Origin: Notospermus geniculatus
Lineage: Eukaryota; Nemertea; Pilidiophora; Heteronemertea; Lineidae
Direction of reading: 5' to 3'
Assembly (NCBI GenBank): GCA_002633025.1
Contig: NMRB01000092.1
Coordinates: 537,427 to 601,426, forward strand
DNA length: 64,000 nucleotides
Below, piece after piece: positions 34,101 to 45,228 of this stretch; position 1 is the first letter of the stretch; every line of letters starts with the position of its first letter. Below the pieces are notes generated by a model. That model was not told the DNA's origin. It worked only from the letters and a program-made list of their open reading frames with translations, and did no database searches. The position numbers and the translations under genes are program-made.

Positions 34101-35126
34101 TATGAATCGGTGACGTCTGATTGGTCGAAACGCGACCAGGAAGTCTGGGAACCCTACCAAAGACGTTTAAAGTCTCGTTTTCAATTCAAAGGCATTGTTG
34201 ACAAAAAAGACACACTAGTATCTCAGTTGAAGAAAAATGCAGAAATTTTCAAAAATTGATCGATGACACCCAATTTTTTTCACACATTTCTCAATAAATT
34301 GGCCATCATAACATGTCCGCCAAATTTCAAGCGTTTCCGACAATTATTTCTACAATTTCTGGCAAAACTTAATGCATTTTCCCATTGGTTTTTACCCTCG
34401 GCGCTGAAATGCCCGACCTTCGAAAGGGGCCTATAGTGTTAATATGTATCTTGTTATGTCTGACATTAATATACTGGTTTCTGGTTTTTCTGTCGTTTAA
34501 AATATTTTTTGTAGTGGCTCTGGGTGGCAGTTCGTGCGGTCCGTTCTCTTTGCTGTCCGGTATGGTCTTTACAGTTCCAGAGGAATCTTTGACTTTGCTG
34601 GCAGAGGATGTTATGAATTTGCCCTCCCTACTGGACCATATGTGCTGCCATCTGGACCACCTCCAGGAAACTATATTCGTATTGTTGTTCGGTCTTCACT
34701 TAAACCGACCAATCGCATTTCTTGTATTATTTGGGTCTACATGTAGTTTGTTATGTAACTTGAATTCTTTGCGATAATAAACTGCGCATTTGGCCAGATT
34801 GAGTTGACCAGACCGGAGGTGTTTTCTTTCAGTGTTGTGGCTACCCAGGGCCAGGACGATGTTGGGCGCAATAAAACGCCAATACCGGCGTATGCATGCC
34901 AATCATGCACATACACGACGCAGACAACAACAAACGCCTGCTAATTAGTTGCGTCACGGACGTGACATCGCACAGGTCACGTCAGTGACACAACTAAATT
35001 AGCAAACAGCGCACTAATTATGAATCACAATCGAACTTAATTCATACCAGGGGAGAGAAGGACAAGAGCCTGACTTGATGCAGGGTATTTCATCTTTCTG
35101 TGGTACCAAAATTTGCGGAGACAGCA
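34101..35126. other. Stretch without recognised gene
   Basis: The open frames at 34385-34777 and 34534-34746 (+) overlap in different phases. The first has a hydrophobic N-terminus; neither matches a family I know. They may be transposon remnants. Confidence 0.3.
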
Positions 35127-35131
35127 CTGAA

Positions 35132-35312
35132 TGTTCGTACGATAACTCGAAATTATTATTAACGATGCTGGGACGACGATGTTCTTTGATTTAATCATCT
35201 TTATTTTCACCTGGCTGCCAGCCTGGCGTGAAGCAAATTACGACAACAACTCCGCGACTACCGCGGAGGATGACGACCGACTGTCGTTGCGGCAGGGAGA
35301 ATCTCCCGAACA
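35132..35312 (-). repeat. BEL/Pao 3' LTR
   Basis: 181 bp, identical to 44205-44385. A purine-rich tract (on -, aagaaggggagga) ends exactly at its border (35313-35325), fitting the polypurine tract used for plus-strand priming. Confidence 0.9.
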
Positions 35313-35325
35313 TCCTCCCCTTCTT
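35313..35325 (-). other. Polypurine tract of the BEL/Pao element
   Basis: On the minus strand aagaaggggagga directly precedes the LTR start TGTTCG. Position and composition fit a plus-strand primer. Confidence 0.75.
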
Positions 35326-36224
35326 GATATTACGAAGGAAGTATCAACTAAAGACCAGTCCAAAATTTTTAACTTAACGTTAGTTCGACAGTTTGACACT
35401 AGATGTCAGTTCTGTTGCTGCAAGTCCAAAGATACCTGAACACATTATTTAACTTCCAGAAATAGGTCAATCCAATGAATGAGTATTTCCATGGGTTTTC
35501 CCCATATGAGTGAATAAAGACAATGCGTAGGGCTCAGAATCAGAGCTGGCGCTCAAATCGAGTTGCCAAACTTTTGAGCAAAACTTTACGCGCGCGCGGC
35601 TTTAAGTGCACTTTAAAGCCAGAAACTAAAACGAAATCTGTGGCAACTTGACGATGAGGACAAACACTGGATTCTGTGCTTTCTGCATTGTACACACTTC
35701 ACTGAAATCTTGCGTACGAATTTCCTCCGATAATTGAATCACTCAACTTTAACGAATATTAGGCACTATCATCCTTACACGTAAAAGAATGAAAACTGCA
35801 TTGTTCGAAAGTTGAGGTCATTCAGTGAGTCTAAAACCTGAGGTTACCGAATCCCCAATTAACCCTTTCATTGCCGGAACGTTTAACCCTCCAGAGTTCT
35901 CTGGTAAGAAAAACATTACCCAAACCAATTTTCTTCAGTTCAACTATACGACTCATAGAATGTCCCAAAGTTCCAAGATGCATTTTTCATATTCACTTAT
36001 GACTATTTTCCTTGTGTAATTCACGCTTATGCATATTCCTGTTCCTGAATAAATCGACCAAACATCCGAATCGTTTCAAGTCTGCATTCCAGTCCTTGAT
36101 CCGAAAATTACGTTGGAAAGTCCTTCCTCTGCTGATTGTTTCAGTAATACACGATAAATGTCGTTATTCCAATGTGATCAAATCCCGATTATCTCTAATT
36201 ATCCCCGTTATGCAACGATTTCCA

Positions 36225-38777
36225 TTAGTCCTGATCGTTGTACTTTTCGAGTAGGCATACTTTTGCCACTGGCCTTTTCATCCGTTTCTTCCCTACTTTG
36301 AGAGTGACCACGCGAACTCTACCATCTTTTCCTGGATGTATCTCCTCGATCCTCCCAAGTGGCCACTGACCACGGGGTGTGTCTGTCGAGACTACCATGA
36401 CGACGTCACCAACTCCAAGATTTTCTCGATCCTTGGTCCATTTTTTCCGAGTGCTCAAGGAAGGCAACCATTCCGTCATCCACCTATGCCAGAAGTGCCG
36501 TACAAGCTCTTGTACCCTTCGCCATCTTCGTCTGGGGTTGAACTCAGTTGTATCCACGCTCTCTGGGGCGAAACGTCCACCCATCTGACCATGCAAAAAG
36601 TGATTTGGGGTGAGTGGAACTACATCCAATGGACTGCTCGATTGGTAGGTCAGTGGTCTTGAGTTAATTAACCCTTCTGCACCGACAACTGCGCTTTGGA
36701 ATTCTTCATCCGTTACGTCCGCATTGCCCAAAATTGCATAGATAGCTTTTTTTGCGGCTTTGATCATGATCTCGTGGGCTCCGCTGAAGTGTGGCGCTAC
36801 TGGTGGTTGAAAATGCCACGTAACTCCGTAACTGGCCGTTACATTCTGAATCTTCTCCTGATCCAAGCGTCTGAGTGTCTCTAATTCGTTCTCCCCGCTA
36901 ATGAAATTGCTGCCATTATCTGATAGGACATCCTGTGGCATTCCTCTGCGCGACGCCATTCGGAAGAATGCGTTTAGGAAGCTATCAGTGTCGAGACTGT
37001 AGGAAACCTCTAGATGTACTCCACGAGTCGCAAGGCATGTAAAGAGACATAGGTACCTTTTCAGTCGTGTTTTTCCTCTGCCCTGTTTGACAATAAACGG
37101 CCCACCATAGTCAATCGATGTCTCGTTGAACGCTCTCATTGACTTTCGTGTCCTCAGTTCTGGTAGCGGTGCCATTATTTGCGATGCCGGCATAACCTTT
37201 CTCCTCCTGCAATGCGTACAACTGCGTTCCACTTCACGGATGATTTCTCTAGCTGCTATCACCCAGTATTGCGATGAAAGCTGAGTTAGTGTGTGGTTGG
37301 TTCCTCCATGTCTTAACTCTTCGTGACAGTTCTTCACAATTAGACGAGTTACCAGGTGCGACCTTGGTAGAATCACTGGGTAGCGAGTTTCCCATGGCAG
37401 GAACTTTGCATACTGAAGTCGGCCATCACATCTCAGCACTCCACTTTCATCCAGCAACGGTTTCAACGGCATCAATTTGGAACCCGCAGGTACGTCCTTC
37501 CCGGCTTTAATCGCTTTGATTTCTTCAGCAAACGTCTCTTTTTGAGCTAACTTTATGAAGTGCATTTCTGCCTCTTGCAATTCGTCTGGCTGTAGTGCTC
37601 CCCTTCGTCGGAGTTCTGATGGTAATTGACAGTTCTGAATGAACCTCATGACTCGGGCTGTTATTCGCAACAGTCTCTTCCAGTTTGAGTGATGTTCTGG
37701 GTTCAACCGATCCTCTGGCGGTGCAATGGTGACAAGCGTGGTTTCTGCCTCCTGAGTTTGTTGAAACTGTTTCTTTAGCTCCGAATTCGCCTCCTTGGTT
37801 CTCACAGCCTCCATCATGGTCTCAATCTTGTTTTCTGGCCATTCTCTCGGCTCCAATGACAGAAATGCTGGACCTGTCCACCATATTTCGTCGTTCCTGA
37901 GTTGTTCCACCGTCATTCCCCGTGACAAACGATCCACCGGATTCTCCCGTGTTGGAATATATCTCCATTGACTTGGATTGGTTAGTCGTTGGATCTCACC
38001 GACTCTGTTCGAGACGAATGGTTTAAAGTTCCGACTCCGTCCTCTGATCCAAAACAACACGTCTGTGCTATCGCTCCAAAATGTACAACTTTGCATCCCA
38101 ATCTGTAGCGCATTTCCGACTTTCTCTGCCAACCTCAATCCAACCATTGCGCCCATTAACTCCAACCTTGGTATGCTTATGGAATGTAATGGTGCAACCT
38201 TCGACTTTGCTGCTACAAGACGACAAATGACATGTCCTTCATCGTTGACGAATCGCGAGTAGATGGCGCCACCATAGGCCTCCTGTGAGGCATCCACACA
38301 GATATGAAATGTCAGATCCCCAGATGGCGTTGTTCTCAAACCTCTCGGTATTATGATCTCTTGTAGACTCTCAAGTTCTGCAAACCATTCTCTAGCTTTC
38401 GCGGACAGTTTCTCCGGTAATTCCTCATCCCAATCGACTGCACTTGCCCATATTTCTTGTAGCAGAATTCTTGCCCGGACAATGTATGGCGCTATGAGTC
38501 CTAGAGGATCAAACAGCGTTGCTGTTTTCCTTAGGAATTCTCGTTTTGTCAGCAGCTCTACTTCTGGTTGATTAATCTGGAACTTAAAGCGATCTTTGTC
38601 GGGCGACCATAACAATCCCAACGTCTTCACTGCTGGCAAATGACCTTTATCCAAATCGACCTCACTGGCACAATCTTCTGCCGGAATTTGTTTCATCACC
38701 TCAACTGAGTTAGAAAGCCATTTTCTAGCATGCATCCCAGCTAAGCAGGCCTTTCGATTGCTCCAAACTTGATACAC
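36225..38777 (-). pseudogene. BEL/Pao pol, C-terminal part: RT end, RNase H, integrase, DUF5641-like
   Basis: A single frame of about 850 codons. In order: the end of RT (HARKWLSNS, GLLWSPDKDRF, FDPLGLIAPY), RNase H (FHICVDASQEAYGGA, SIPRLELMGA, WSDSTDVLFWI), the H2C2 zinc finger of integrase (H..H then CTHCRRR), and a DDE integrase core (SIDYGGPF, LSDNGSNF, then Glu in GAHE). The C-terminal region is typical of BEL/Pao (FWHRWMTEWLPSL, VGDVVMV, WPLGRIEEIHPG). The apparent N-terminus (MYQVWSNRKACL) is insertion sequence, so the first true residues are the AGMHARKW block. Confidence 0.92.
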
Positions 38778-40083
38778 CCTGTATTTTTGTCCCTTAATTT
38801 GGGCACACCTAAAGTTGCCCGCCGGGTCCAGAGTTCTCCACAGGGTTTGAAACAGACCGGGCGCTGGTTACGCCGTACTGATATCGGCGGCGGCGATGCC
38901 GGCACTGCTCGCGCCGTACGCGTAGGCGCGCCCTCAGAAAAATTTGAAATCTAGAAGCCCTGAAACGCAATTTCCTGGCATTCAGGAATGCAAATCTAGC
39001 TCCCGTCAGTGCCCTGAAAACCGCCTTCTGAACGGCATAAAAACAACCAAAATTGCAAATTTTTAGTAGTTCATTCTCATTCAAAGGATCCAATCCATCC
39101 CCTGAAGTTTAATTCTGGCCCTAATACCGGGGTTCCTGTATTGTCAGCCGCACAAGGCCATTTGCCCGACAGCCAGACGCAGTGGATAGGCCGACATGTG
39201 GTTGCTCAAATATGATCATCTGAGCATCCCACTGCGCAGACCAGCTCTGATTTCACCGCCAGTAGTTCTCTAATAATGAAACTCTTACCTTTAGTAAATA
39301 AACATCAGCCATAAAATGCATAACTTTGCCTTGCCATCTCATCATCTGCGACTCTTCTTTTACAAACTATAGGCCTATACATGTATATTGACAGTTCCGA
39401 CGGAGCCATTGAGCTGCCCTGACGATGTTTTGGCGGGAAGCCAAAAGAGAGAGCGACTCATCCTGGAACTCCACGTGTAGGCCTATTGGCTATTTGCCAA
39501 GATGCAGTGACTGCTTTTATTGACTGTGAAGATGCAGTGACAGCTTTTATTCAAATAATTTGACCTATTTAGTTCATGACATCATTGTGGCAACTATATT
39601 TGGCAATGACTCATGCACAGCTTGCAAACATCATTGAGGCAGGCTGGCCCAGTTTTCCCGCCAAAAGATCGCCGTCGAGGACCAATGCGGCTTTGAAGTG
39701 AGATAAGTTGTTTAAGTAATTTTCTCCTTACTGGAAGATATCTAGCCAACAAATTTGGTATGACTGGAAAGTGCATTCTTTCAGCATTACAGCCAAATAG
39801 ATTATACAGGAATTCAGTCAGGCGTTTGAAAGAAATGGACTTGGAAATATGACAACACCTGTAAGAATAAAATGTTGAAGTCGGTCACTTCACTGTTATA
39901 AGATTCGGCGGTTTCCATGTACAAAGTACGGTACGGTACGCTGAAAACGAACGAGTACACAGCCCTGCCGGATGTTTTGGGCACATTGGGTATTTTGGGC
40001 ACATTTTTCTCAAGTTGGAATTTGGGCACATGCTTTTTGATACGACGTTAACGTCGTATGGAGGGTGCAATCGAAAGGCCTGC
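38745..40083. mobile_element. Insertion inside BEL/Pao RT bounded by 17-bp inverted repeats
   Basis: gcaggcctttcgattgc at 38745-38761 is exactly inverted at 40067-40083. The 1.3 kb between separates the RT piece ending in AIAGL from the piece starting AGMHARKW. No transposase is seen. A perfect 20-bp palindrome lies just inside the right end (40040-40059). The target duplication is unclear: both flanks retain an 'Ala-Gly' codon pair but differ in bases. Confidence 0.6.
40040..40059. repeat. Perfect 20-bp palindrome
   Basis: atacgacgttaacgtcgtat equals its own complement. It lies next to the right 17-bp repeat of the insertion at 38745-40083. Confidence 0.85.
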
Positions 40084-40323
40084 AATGGCCCACAACTCCG
40101 AGAGCTGCTTCTGTAGTTCCATAGCTGTCTCTGTGTCTTTCACCGACGGCATACTGTCATCCATGTATGTACTTTTCTTGACCGCTTCTGCCGCTAAAGG
40201 GTATTCCGCTTCATGCCGTTCTGCATTCTGCTGCGATATGAAGTGCGCTAAGAATGGCGATGAGTTCACTCCAAAGATGACCCGATCAAACTCATAAATG
40301 TCCGGTGGCTTTTCTTTATTCAT
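40048..40323 (-). pseudogene. BEL/Pao reverse transcriptase, catalytic fragment (YMDD)
   Basis: The frame carries KEKPPDIYEFDRVIFGVNSS, FISQQNAERH and the catalytic STYMDDSM motif, then ELWAIAGL. It is bounded by the LINE insertion on one side and the 38745-40083 insertion on the other, so the RT core is isolated from the rest. Confidence 0.9.
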
Positions 40324-40335
40324 TCCTCTCCAAAG

Positions 40336-40766
40336 ACGTTTTACTAGGATGATACCGGAGCTTAAACAGTTATCATACCCGGAAAGATTGCATCACTTGA
40401 ACTTGACATCGCTGGAAATAAGAAGGAAAAGGGCCGATTTAATAGAAACTTTCAAGATCTATAAAGGATGGACAGATGTGGACAAGGATGTCTTTTTTGT
40501 ACCAGCCAGAGAGAGAACGACAAGGAACAGAGGACATAGCCAGAAATTCTTCAAGCCGTACTCAAGACTTGATATCAGAAAGAACTTTTTCAGCATGAGA
40601 GTAATAGACCTATGGAATAAACTCCCACAGGAAGCTATAAATGCCGACACCCTCAACACATTCAAAGGTCACGTGGATACATTACTTCGCGCAACCAACC
40701 CCGGGGTATATACAAGACAATAATTGTCTTCCTAACCCTGAAGATCAGGTAAATCAGGTAAATCAG
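40336..40766 (+). mobile_element. 5'-truncated CR1/L2-like LINE 3' end inserted in BEL/Pao RT
   Basis: The + frame ending at 40723 reads RRFTRMIPELKQLSYPERL, SLEIRRKRADLIETFKI, NFFSMRVIDLWNKLP and NTFKGHVDTLL, the usual C-terminus of CR1/L2/Rex-type LINE proteins. The 3' end is a short tandem of taaatcagg, as expected for that clade. Deleting 40336-40766 restores the BEL/Pao RT reading frame exactly, so the borders are firm. No clear target duplication remains. Confidence 0.85.
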
Positions 40767-41924
40767 GAAGCGATGAAACGGTTTGTCCTCTGGCTTCAAC
40801 TTGATTTGTAGGTACATTTCAGATATATCACATACCAATGCAACAGGATTTTCACGGAACCTCACCAACACATCGAAGATTTCATTTTGGAGTTTGGGAC
40901 CCTGATGTATGGCATCGTTTAGGCACATTCCATCGGCTTTCGCGGCGGCATCAAACACCAGCCGAGTCTTGGTTGTGGTCCGCTCAGGTCGCACAACAGG
41001 AAAGTGCGGTAGATACCAAACTTCTGATGGCTCTTCCTCATCTTCTGGGACCTTACGTATGTATCCTTTGCCCAGGTACTTATCTATGACTTCTTGATAC
41101 GCTTCAGCGATTTCCGGTGACCTCATCAATCTTCTTTCCGTATTTTCCAGTCTCTTCATCGCCACTTTAAAGCTGTCCTTCTGAGAAAGTTCTGCCTTTT
41201 CTGCTTTCCACGGAATTCCCACGGAATATATACCATTTTCATATAAGAGCGAATTTGTAGCTGTCTCCAAGGCTTCTTTTTCTGCTGGCTTTACTATCTG
41301 AGTGACCGCTGGCTCTTCATATTCCCAGTATTTCCTAACGAGATTTTCCAAACTACTGTTGTTATCACTTGAATAGTAAGCGAAGTGAGACTGGTTTCCC
41401 TCTGATTGACAAGATGTAGTCCCAACACAAGTCCATCCTAATGGCGTCAATCGCGCTACTGGTTCACCCGGGTTGCCTCTGATGTCTCGAATCGAACATA
41501 TCAAGTCTGCCTGGTCTGCACCAATCAACAAATCCACTGTAGGCCGCGATCCTACTTTGGGAAAGTCGATGTTCTCAAGGTGACTCCACTTGTGTTGCTG
41601 TTGATCCCAATTCATCACCTGCATATTTCCTGTCACTCTCTCTGTGGTATATGCCGATGCCCTTCTTGTTGTCTTACCATCCAAACTGGTGATACGGAAC
41701 TCCACGACTGATGTGTTCAACATCTCTTGCTTGTCGTTCAACACGCTCACTGTAATCTGCTCGCTAGTTCCTTCCAAGCCCAACTCCGGTGCGACATCGC
41801 TATTCAAGTAGGATCTGCTACTGGCATCGTCCAATAATGCATTTATCATAACCCTGGACGTCTCACTGGCTAAATAAACGGGAATGGTTCGAAGGGCAAC
41901 AAACTCTGTGGTTGAGCTGCACAA
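40767..41924 (-). pseudogene. BEL/Pao protease and N-terminal reverse transcriptase
   Basis: The frame starts near 41924 with the aspartic-protease region (INALLDDASSRSYLN), continues through a spacer, then the RT start (YLPHFPVVRPERTTTKTR, LVFDAAAKADG, NPVALVCDISEMYLQIKLKP). It runs into the LINE insertion, after which the apparent residues are LINE-encoded. The upstream Gag zinc-knuckle frame is in a different phase. Confidence 0.88.
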
Positions 41925-42400
41925 GGTTGTCGCGTTGGTAGTGACGTGCGTCCTTTCTTTTGATTCCCCCTGAGGCGAACTTTGAGTGCCTTTGCTTTCT
42001 GCTCCCGCGGATTTTGTGTTACCCGTGTCCGATTCTGTATTTCTCTCTCTCTATCCTTGTGAAGCAGACGATGATGTGTCGCCCTACAGCCGTTTATCCC
42101 GCAGGTACGACTTTTTCCACAATTTGTCCCACTGTGCCGCAGTCCTAAACAGCGGAAACAGGCTCTCCTACTTTTGGCTATCTCCCATTTCTTGTCCACT
42201 GGCATATCGCGAAATGTCTGGCATGCCCACAGTCCATGGTATCCTCCATCACTACATACCGAACACTGCTCACCCCTGCAGTATCTATCCGCAGAAGGTG
42301 GAGCCCTTGGTGGTGGCCTACTTTCCTGACCTGTGTTATCTTTCTGACTTTGTGTATTTTTCTCCTCTGACTAGAATGTCCTTGTACCTGCTCCCGAACT
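41870..42400 (-). pseudogene. BEL/Pao Gag zinc-knuckle segment
   Basis: This frame holds C-x2-C..H..C knuckle-like motifs (ACFRCLGLRHSGTNC, then CGINGCRATHHRLLHK), as in Gag nucleocapsid of BEL/Pao elements. It overlaps neither Gag (ends 42371) nor protease in phase. At least one frame break on each side separates it from its neighbours. Confidence 0.8.
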
Positions 42401-43960
42401 ACTCTCTTTGACCTTGACCTTTTGATTCTTCTGGTTCTTACCACTAGGGTTCTCTTTCTTACTGTTCCCTCGATCAATCCCTTTTACCGTCTCCGCCGCT
42501 GCTATTTGGTACTGTGTTTCTTCATTCACAAAACTTCGCAATGTTTCAACTGATTCCGCAGCATGAGTTTCCTGTACCCAGCGTTGGTAGCGTACTAACA
42601 GGGACTCACTGAGCTTTTTTTGTATTGCGAAGTAGAGCGATCCGCCTCCCATCTCCTGTTGCAGTCCCCCGTCACAGAGGTTCACGACCAAAACATCCAA
42701 AAGTTCTGCGAATTTCTCAAGATCTTGAGCGTTGCCGTCTCTCACTGGTTTAAAGCTCTCCAAATCATCAAATTTCAGCGCGATCTGTCTCCGTTGACCC
42801 CCGTATTTCCTTTCCAATCTGACTAATGCTGCATCGTAGGCCGCTGCTGAGTGACCCAGTCCATCAATAACATGCAGTGCCTCACCCTGCAGACATTCTC
42901 TCAATCGTAACAGTTTGTATTCCGGTGTAGAAAGTGTTTTATCTACACACGCCATAAATGCCGCCTTCCATCCTTGGTATTGACGTTTATCTCCCTGAAA
43001 TCTCGGTACCTTAACCCTTGACAGATGCCGTGTCGGATCGAATATTGTCGATTGTTGCAATTCTGATGCATTACCTTTAGGTTCCTGAGGGGTTTGAGGA
43101 ATCTGTGGCTGCGAATCAAACTTTGGCTGTGGCAGAGTTCCCGGTTCTAATTTCCACTTTGGGGTACTGGCAGCTCCTGGCTCAGGTATGTCATCTGGAA
43201 TCAGCGTGGTAACCCCACGTGACCCTGTTTCCCTATCGGTATCCCTGGTACCACGAGCTCCACCCGATTCTCCCTCCTGAGCGGGTTCCCCGGCCTTCTC
43301 GCTACTATCCTGTGTTCCGACATTTCCCGTCTCCTCTACCGTCGGTTCCGATTCTTGTGCTGCACTTTCTATCTTCTCTTCCTTCGATTCCGATTGTGGT
43401 GTTGTGCCCTCTGTCTTACTATCAGGCTGCGGTGACGACGCTGTTGACAGCTGCTTCTTACGATTTCTCTGTTCTGCTATAGTTTGCTCCAGTTCTTTTA
43501 TCTCTTGATCCATATCAGCGATCTCTTGTCGAATTGTTTCGATACTCTGGTCAACTTCACCCGCTCCCACTATGCCTGTGGCCCCTTCAGCATGTTCTGT
43601 CTGGACATCTCTAGTGGCCTGTTCACGGGCACCGACCTCACTAACCTGCCTTAAAAACGAATTGAACACGCCGTCCATAGTGGTGAAGTCCTCTTCCATG
43701 GTCAAACATTCCCCTAATGTATCGTCTCGCTTATCATAATCCTCCAATTTCTCATATTCATCCATCAACTGTGCAAGAACTTCCATCGCATTGTCATACG
43801 CTTCTGTAAATACCTCGAACAGTTTGAGTTCTATCTTCTTAATTCGTTCTGCTTCCTTATCCTCTAACAAAATCAACAACTTTGCCTTCTGTCTGGTGTA
43901 GGCCCGTTTAAGAGTGGCCTTTTTCTTCTTTAAGTTTGTTATTGGATCCATTGTTTCCAT
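42371..43960 (-). CDS. BEL/Pao Gag (DUF1759-like), 529 codons
   Basis: The start is ATG at 43960. The N-terminal third is a coiled coil rich in Glu, Lys and Arg, followed by a low-complexity Ser/Glu/Thr stretch. The conserved Gag block then reads VPRFQGDKRQYQGWKAAF, LLRLRECLQGEALHVIDGL and YDAALVRLERKYGGQ. The frame ends at 42371 before the zinc knuckles, whereas Gag-Pol in this group is usually continuous. I therefore read the stop as a mutation, although a programmed shift is possible. Confidence 0.85.
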   Translation of the reverse strand: METMDPITNLKKKKATLKRAYTRQKAKLLILLEDKEAERIKKIELKLFEVFTEAYDNAMEVLAQLMDEYEKLEDYDKRDDTLGECLTMEEDFTTMDGVFNSFLRQVSEVGAREQATRDVQTEHAEGATGIVGAGEVDQSIETIRQEIADMDQEIKELEQTIAEQRNRKKQLSTASSPQPDSKTEGTTPQSESKEEKIESAAQESEPTVEETGNVGTQDSSEKAGEPAQEGESGGARGTRDTDRETGSRGVTTLIPDDIPEPGAASTPKWKLEPGTLPQPKFDSQPQIPQTPQEPKGNASELQQSTIFDPTRHLSRVKVPRFQGDKRQYQGWKAAFMACVDKTLSTPEYKLLRLRECLQGEALHVIDGLGHSAAAYDAALVRLERKYGGQRRQIALKFDDLESFKPVRDGNAQDLEKFAELLDVLVVNLCDGGLQQEMGGGSLYFAIQKKLSESLLVRYQRWVQETHAAESVETLRSFVNEETQYQIAAAETVKGIDRGNSKKENPSGKNQKNQKVKVKESSSGAGTRTF

Positions 43961-43984
43961 TCGACCGCACGCCGCGCACTCTAT

Positions 43985-44042
43985 CGGACTCTACATGCAC
44001 TACTGGGTCTGCATGCACTACTACATGCACTACTGGGTCTGC
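43985..44042. repeat. Short tandem in BEL/Pao leader
   Basis: tacatgcactactgggtctg occurs twice, with an extra tgcactactacatgc between. It lies between the 5' LTR and the Gag start. Confidence 0.6.
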
Positions 44043-44182
44043 ACTCCGATGTACACAACGATACAGTCTATGTACAGCAGCATATACCCCTCGTGGTTGC
44101 CGTTTTTTGCGATTTATCTTACCGTCGTTTCTGACGATTTTTTCGATGTTACAAGTCTCTTTGCCCCAGTTTCTCTCGACAT

Positions 44183-44200
44183 AACTACGCTCTGCTACCA
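44183..44200 (-). other. Candidate primer-binding site of the BEL/Pao element
   Basis: On the minus strand TGGTAGCAGAGCGTAG begins four bases after the 5' LTR. It would pair with the 3' end of a tRNA ending ..GCTCTGCTACCA. The tRNA species was not identified. Confidence 0.5.
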
Positions 44201-44204
44201 GCAA

Positions 44205-44385
44205 TGTTCGTACGATAACTCGAAATTATTATTAACGATGCTGGGACGACGATGTTCTTTGATTTAATCATCTTTATTTTCACCTGGCTGCCAGCCTGGC
44301 GTGAAGCAAATTACGACAACAACTCCGCGACTACCGCGGAGGATGACGACCGACTGTCGTTGCGGCAGGGAGAATCTCCCGAACA
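44205..44385 (-). repeat. BEL/Pao 5' LTR
   Basis: 181 bp, identical to 35132-35312. Followed on the + strand by the CTGAA duplication at 44386-44390. Confidence 0.9.
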
Positions 44386-44643
44386 CTGAATAAGCGAAAA
44401 AATGTCACGTCCATGACCGTGGAATTGCCCTGAATGCGACTGACCGCTAATAATGTTCCGTCAAACAGACTGACCATTTTGTAATCAATTTCAGTAATAA
44501 TGCGTGTCCCTTGGCGAGGCTTATATAAGAAGTAGGCACAGAACTTAAAATTCCTCACCAAATGAACGATCAAATTTTTGGAAATCCATAAGCATGATGC
44601 ACTCTGTATGACGATATTGTAAATTGATGCTTCTTCAGCCATT

Positions 44644-45228
44644 ATCACCGTGGAGAATCAGCAGCAACCTCGCCGATTTTTCCCCCCAGGCAGCTGCACT
44701 CGCCGGTCGGCATTTTACTCCTCACCGATTCAAAATGGCGGACGTGGAGAAGATGCCCATAAAAACAGGTAAAAAGATGGCGATTAAAGTATTCTAATCG
44801 AGACGAGACATCGCCGAGTCTATTTGTACGATACCAAGGATTCGATTGATGTATACTTTGGCTTAATATGTGATCTAGCAGTGACGTTTGAACCAAAAAA
44901 GTTACGCGATGTGTACATTTCTTCACCATAACGCCGGCTTCTTTCTGCACCTATCGGGTGCCGTTTTCGCAACTTTTTTGGTTCAAACGTCACTGCTAGA
45001 TCAAGACAAAATATACATCAATCGAATCCTTGGTATCGTAGAAATAGACTCGTCGATGTCTCGTCCCGATTAGAACACTTTAATCATAATCTTTTTACCT
45101 GTTTTTAGGGACATCTTCTCCAAATCCGCCATTTTGAATCGGTGAGGACTAAACCGCGGACCGGCGAGTGCAGATGCCTGGGGGGGGGGGGGGGATCAGC
45201 GAGGTTGCTGCTGATTCTCCACGGTGAT
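44644..45228. repeat. Long foldback (about 260-bp arms)
   Basis: The arms 44644-44908 and 44970-45228 are inverted and close to identical apart from small indels. Both contain gattcaaaatggcgg-type and gtgacgtttgaaccaaaaaa sequence. The loop is about 60 bp. A run of 16 G lies in the right arm near 45180. It has no coding content and lies 250 bp outside the BEL/Pao LTR. Confidence 0.85.

Larger units (their letters stand above)
35127..44390 (-). mobile_element. BEL/Pao LTR retrotransposon, disrupted, identical LTRs
   Basis: The element runs 35132-44385 (9254 bp), coding on the minus strand. The LTRs 35132-35312 and 44205-44385 are identical over 181 bp, each starting TGTTCG and ending CGAACA. 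CTGAA flanks it on both sides (35127-35131 and 44386-44390), a 5-bp target duplication usual for the BEL/Pao group. Gag, protease, RT, RNase H and integrase parts are all found in order. The coding region is broken by two frame changes (near 42400 and 41900) and by two insertions (40336-40766 and 38745-40083). No env frame was seen between integrase and the 3' LTR. Confidence 0.93.

Noticed and set aside
34385-34777. Host gene of 130 codons with hydrophobic N-terminus
   Set aside because: It overlaps another open frame in a different phase, no family is recognised, and there is no promoter or splice evidence. It is in a transposon-rich stretch.
42371-42477. Programmed frameshift between BEL/Pao Gag and the zinc-knuckle frame
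   Set aside because: I see no clear slippery sequence with a following structure, and a second frame break occurs near 41900, so decay is the simpler reading. Not excluded.
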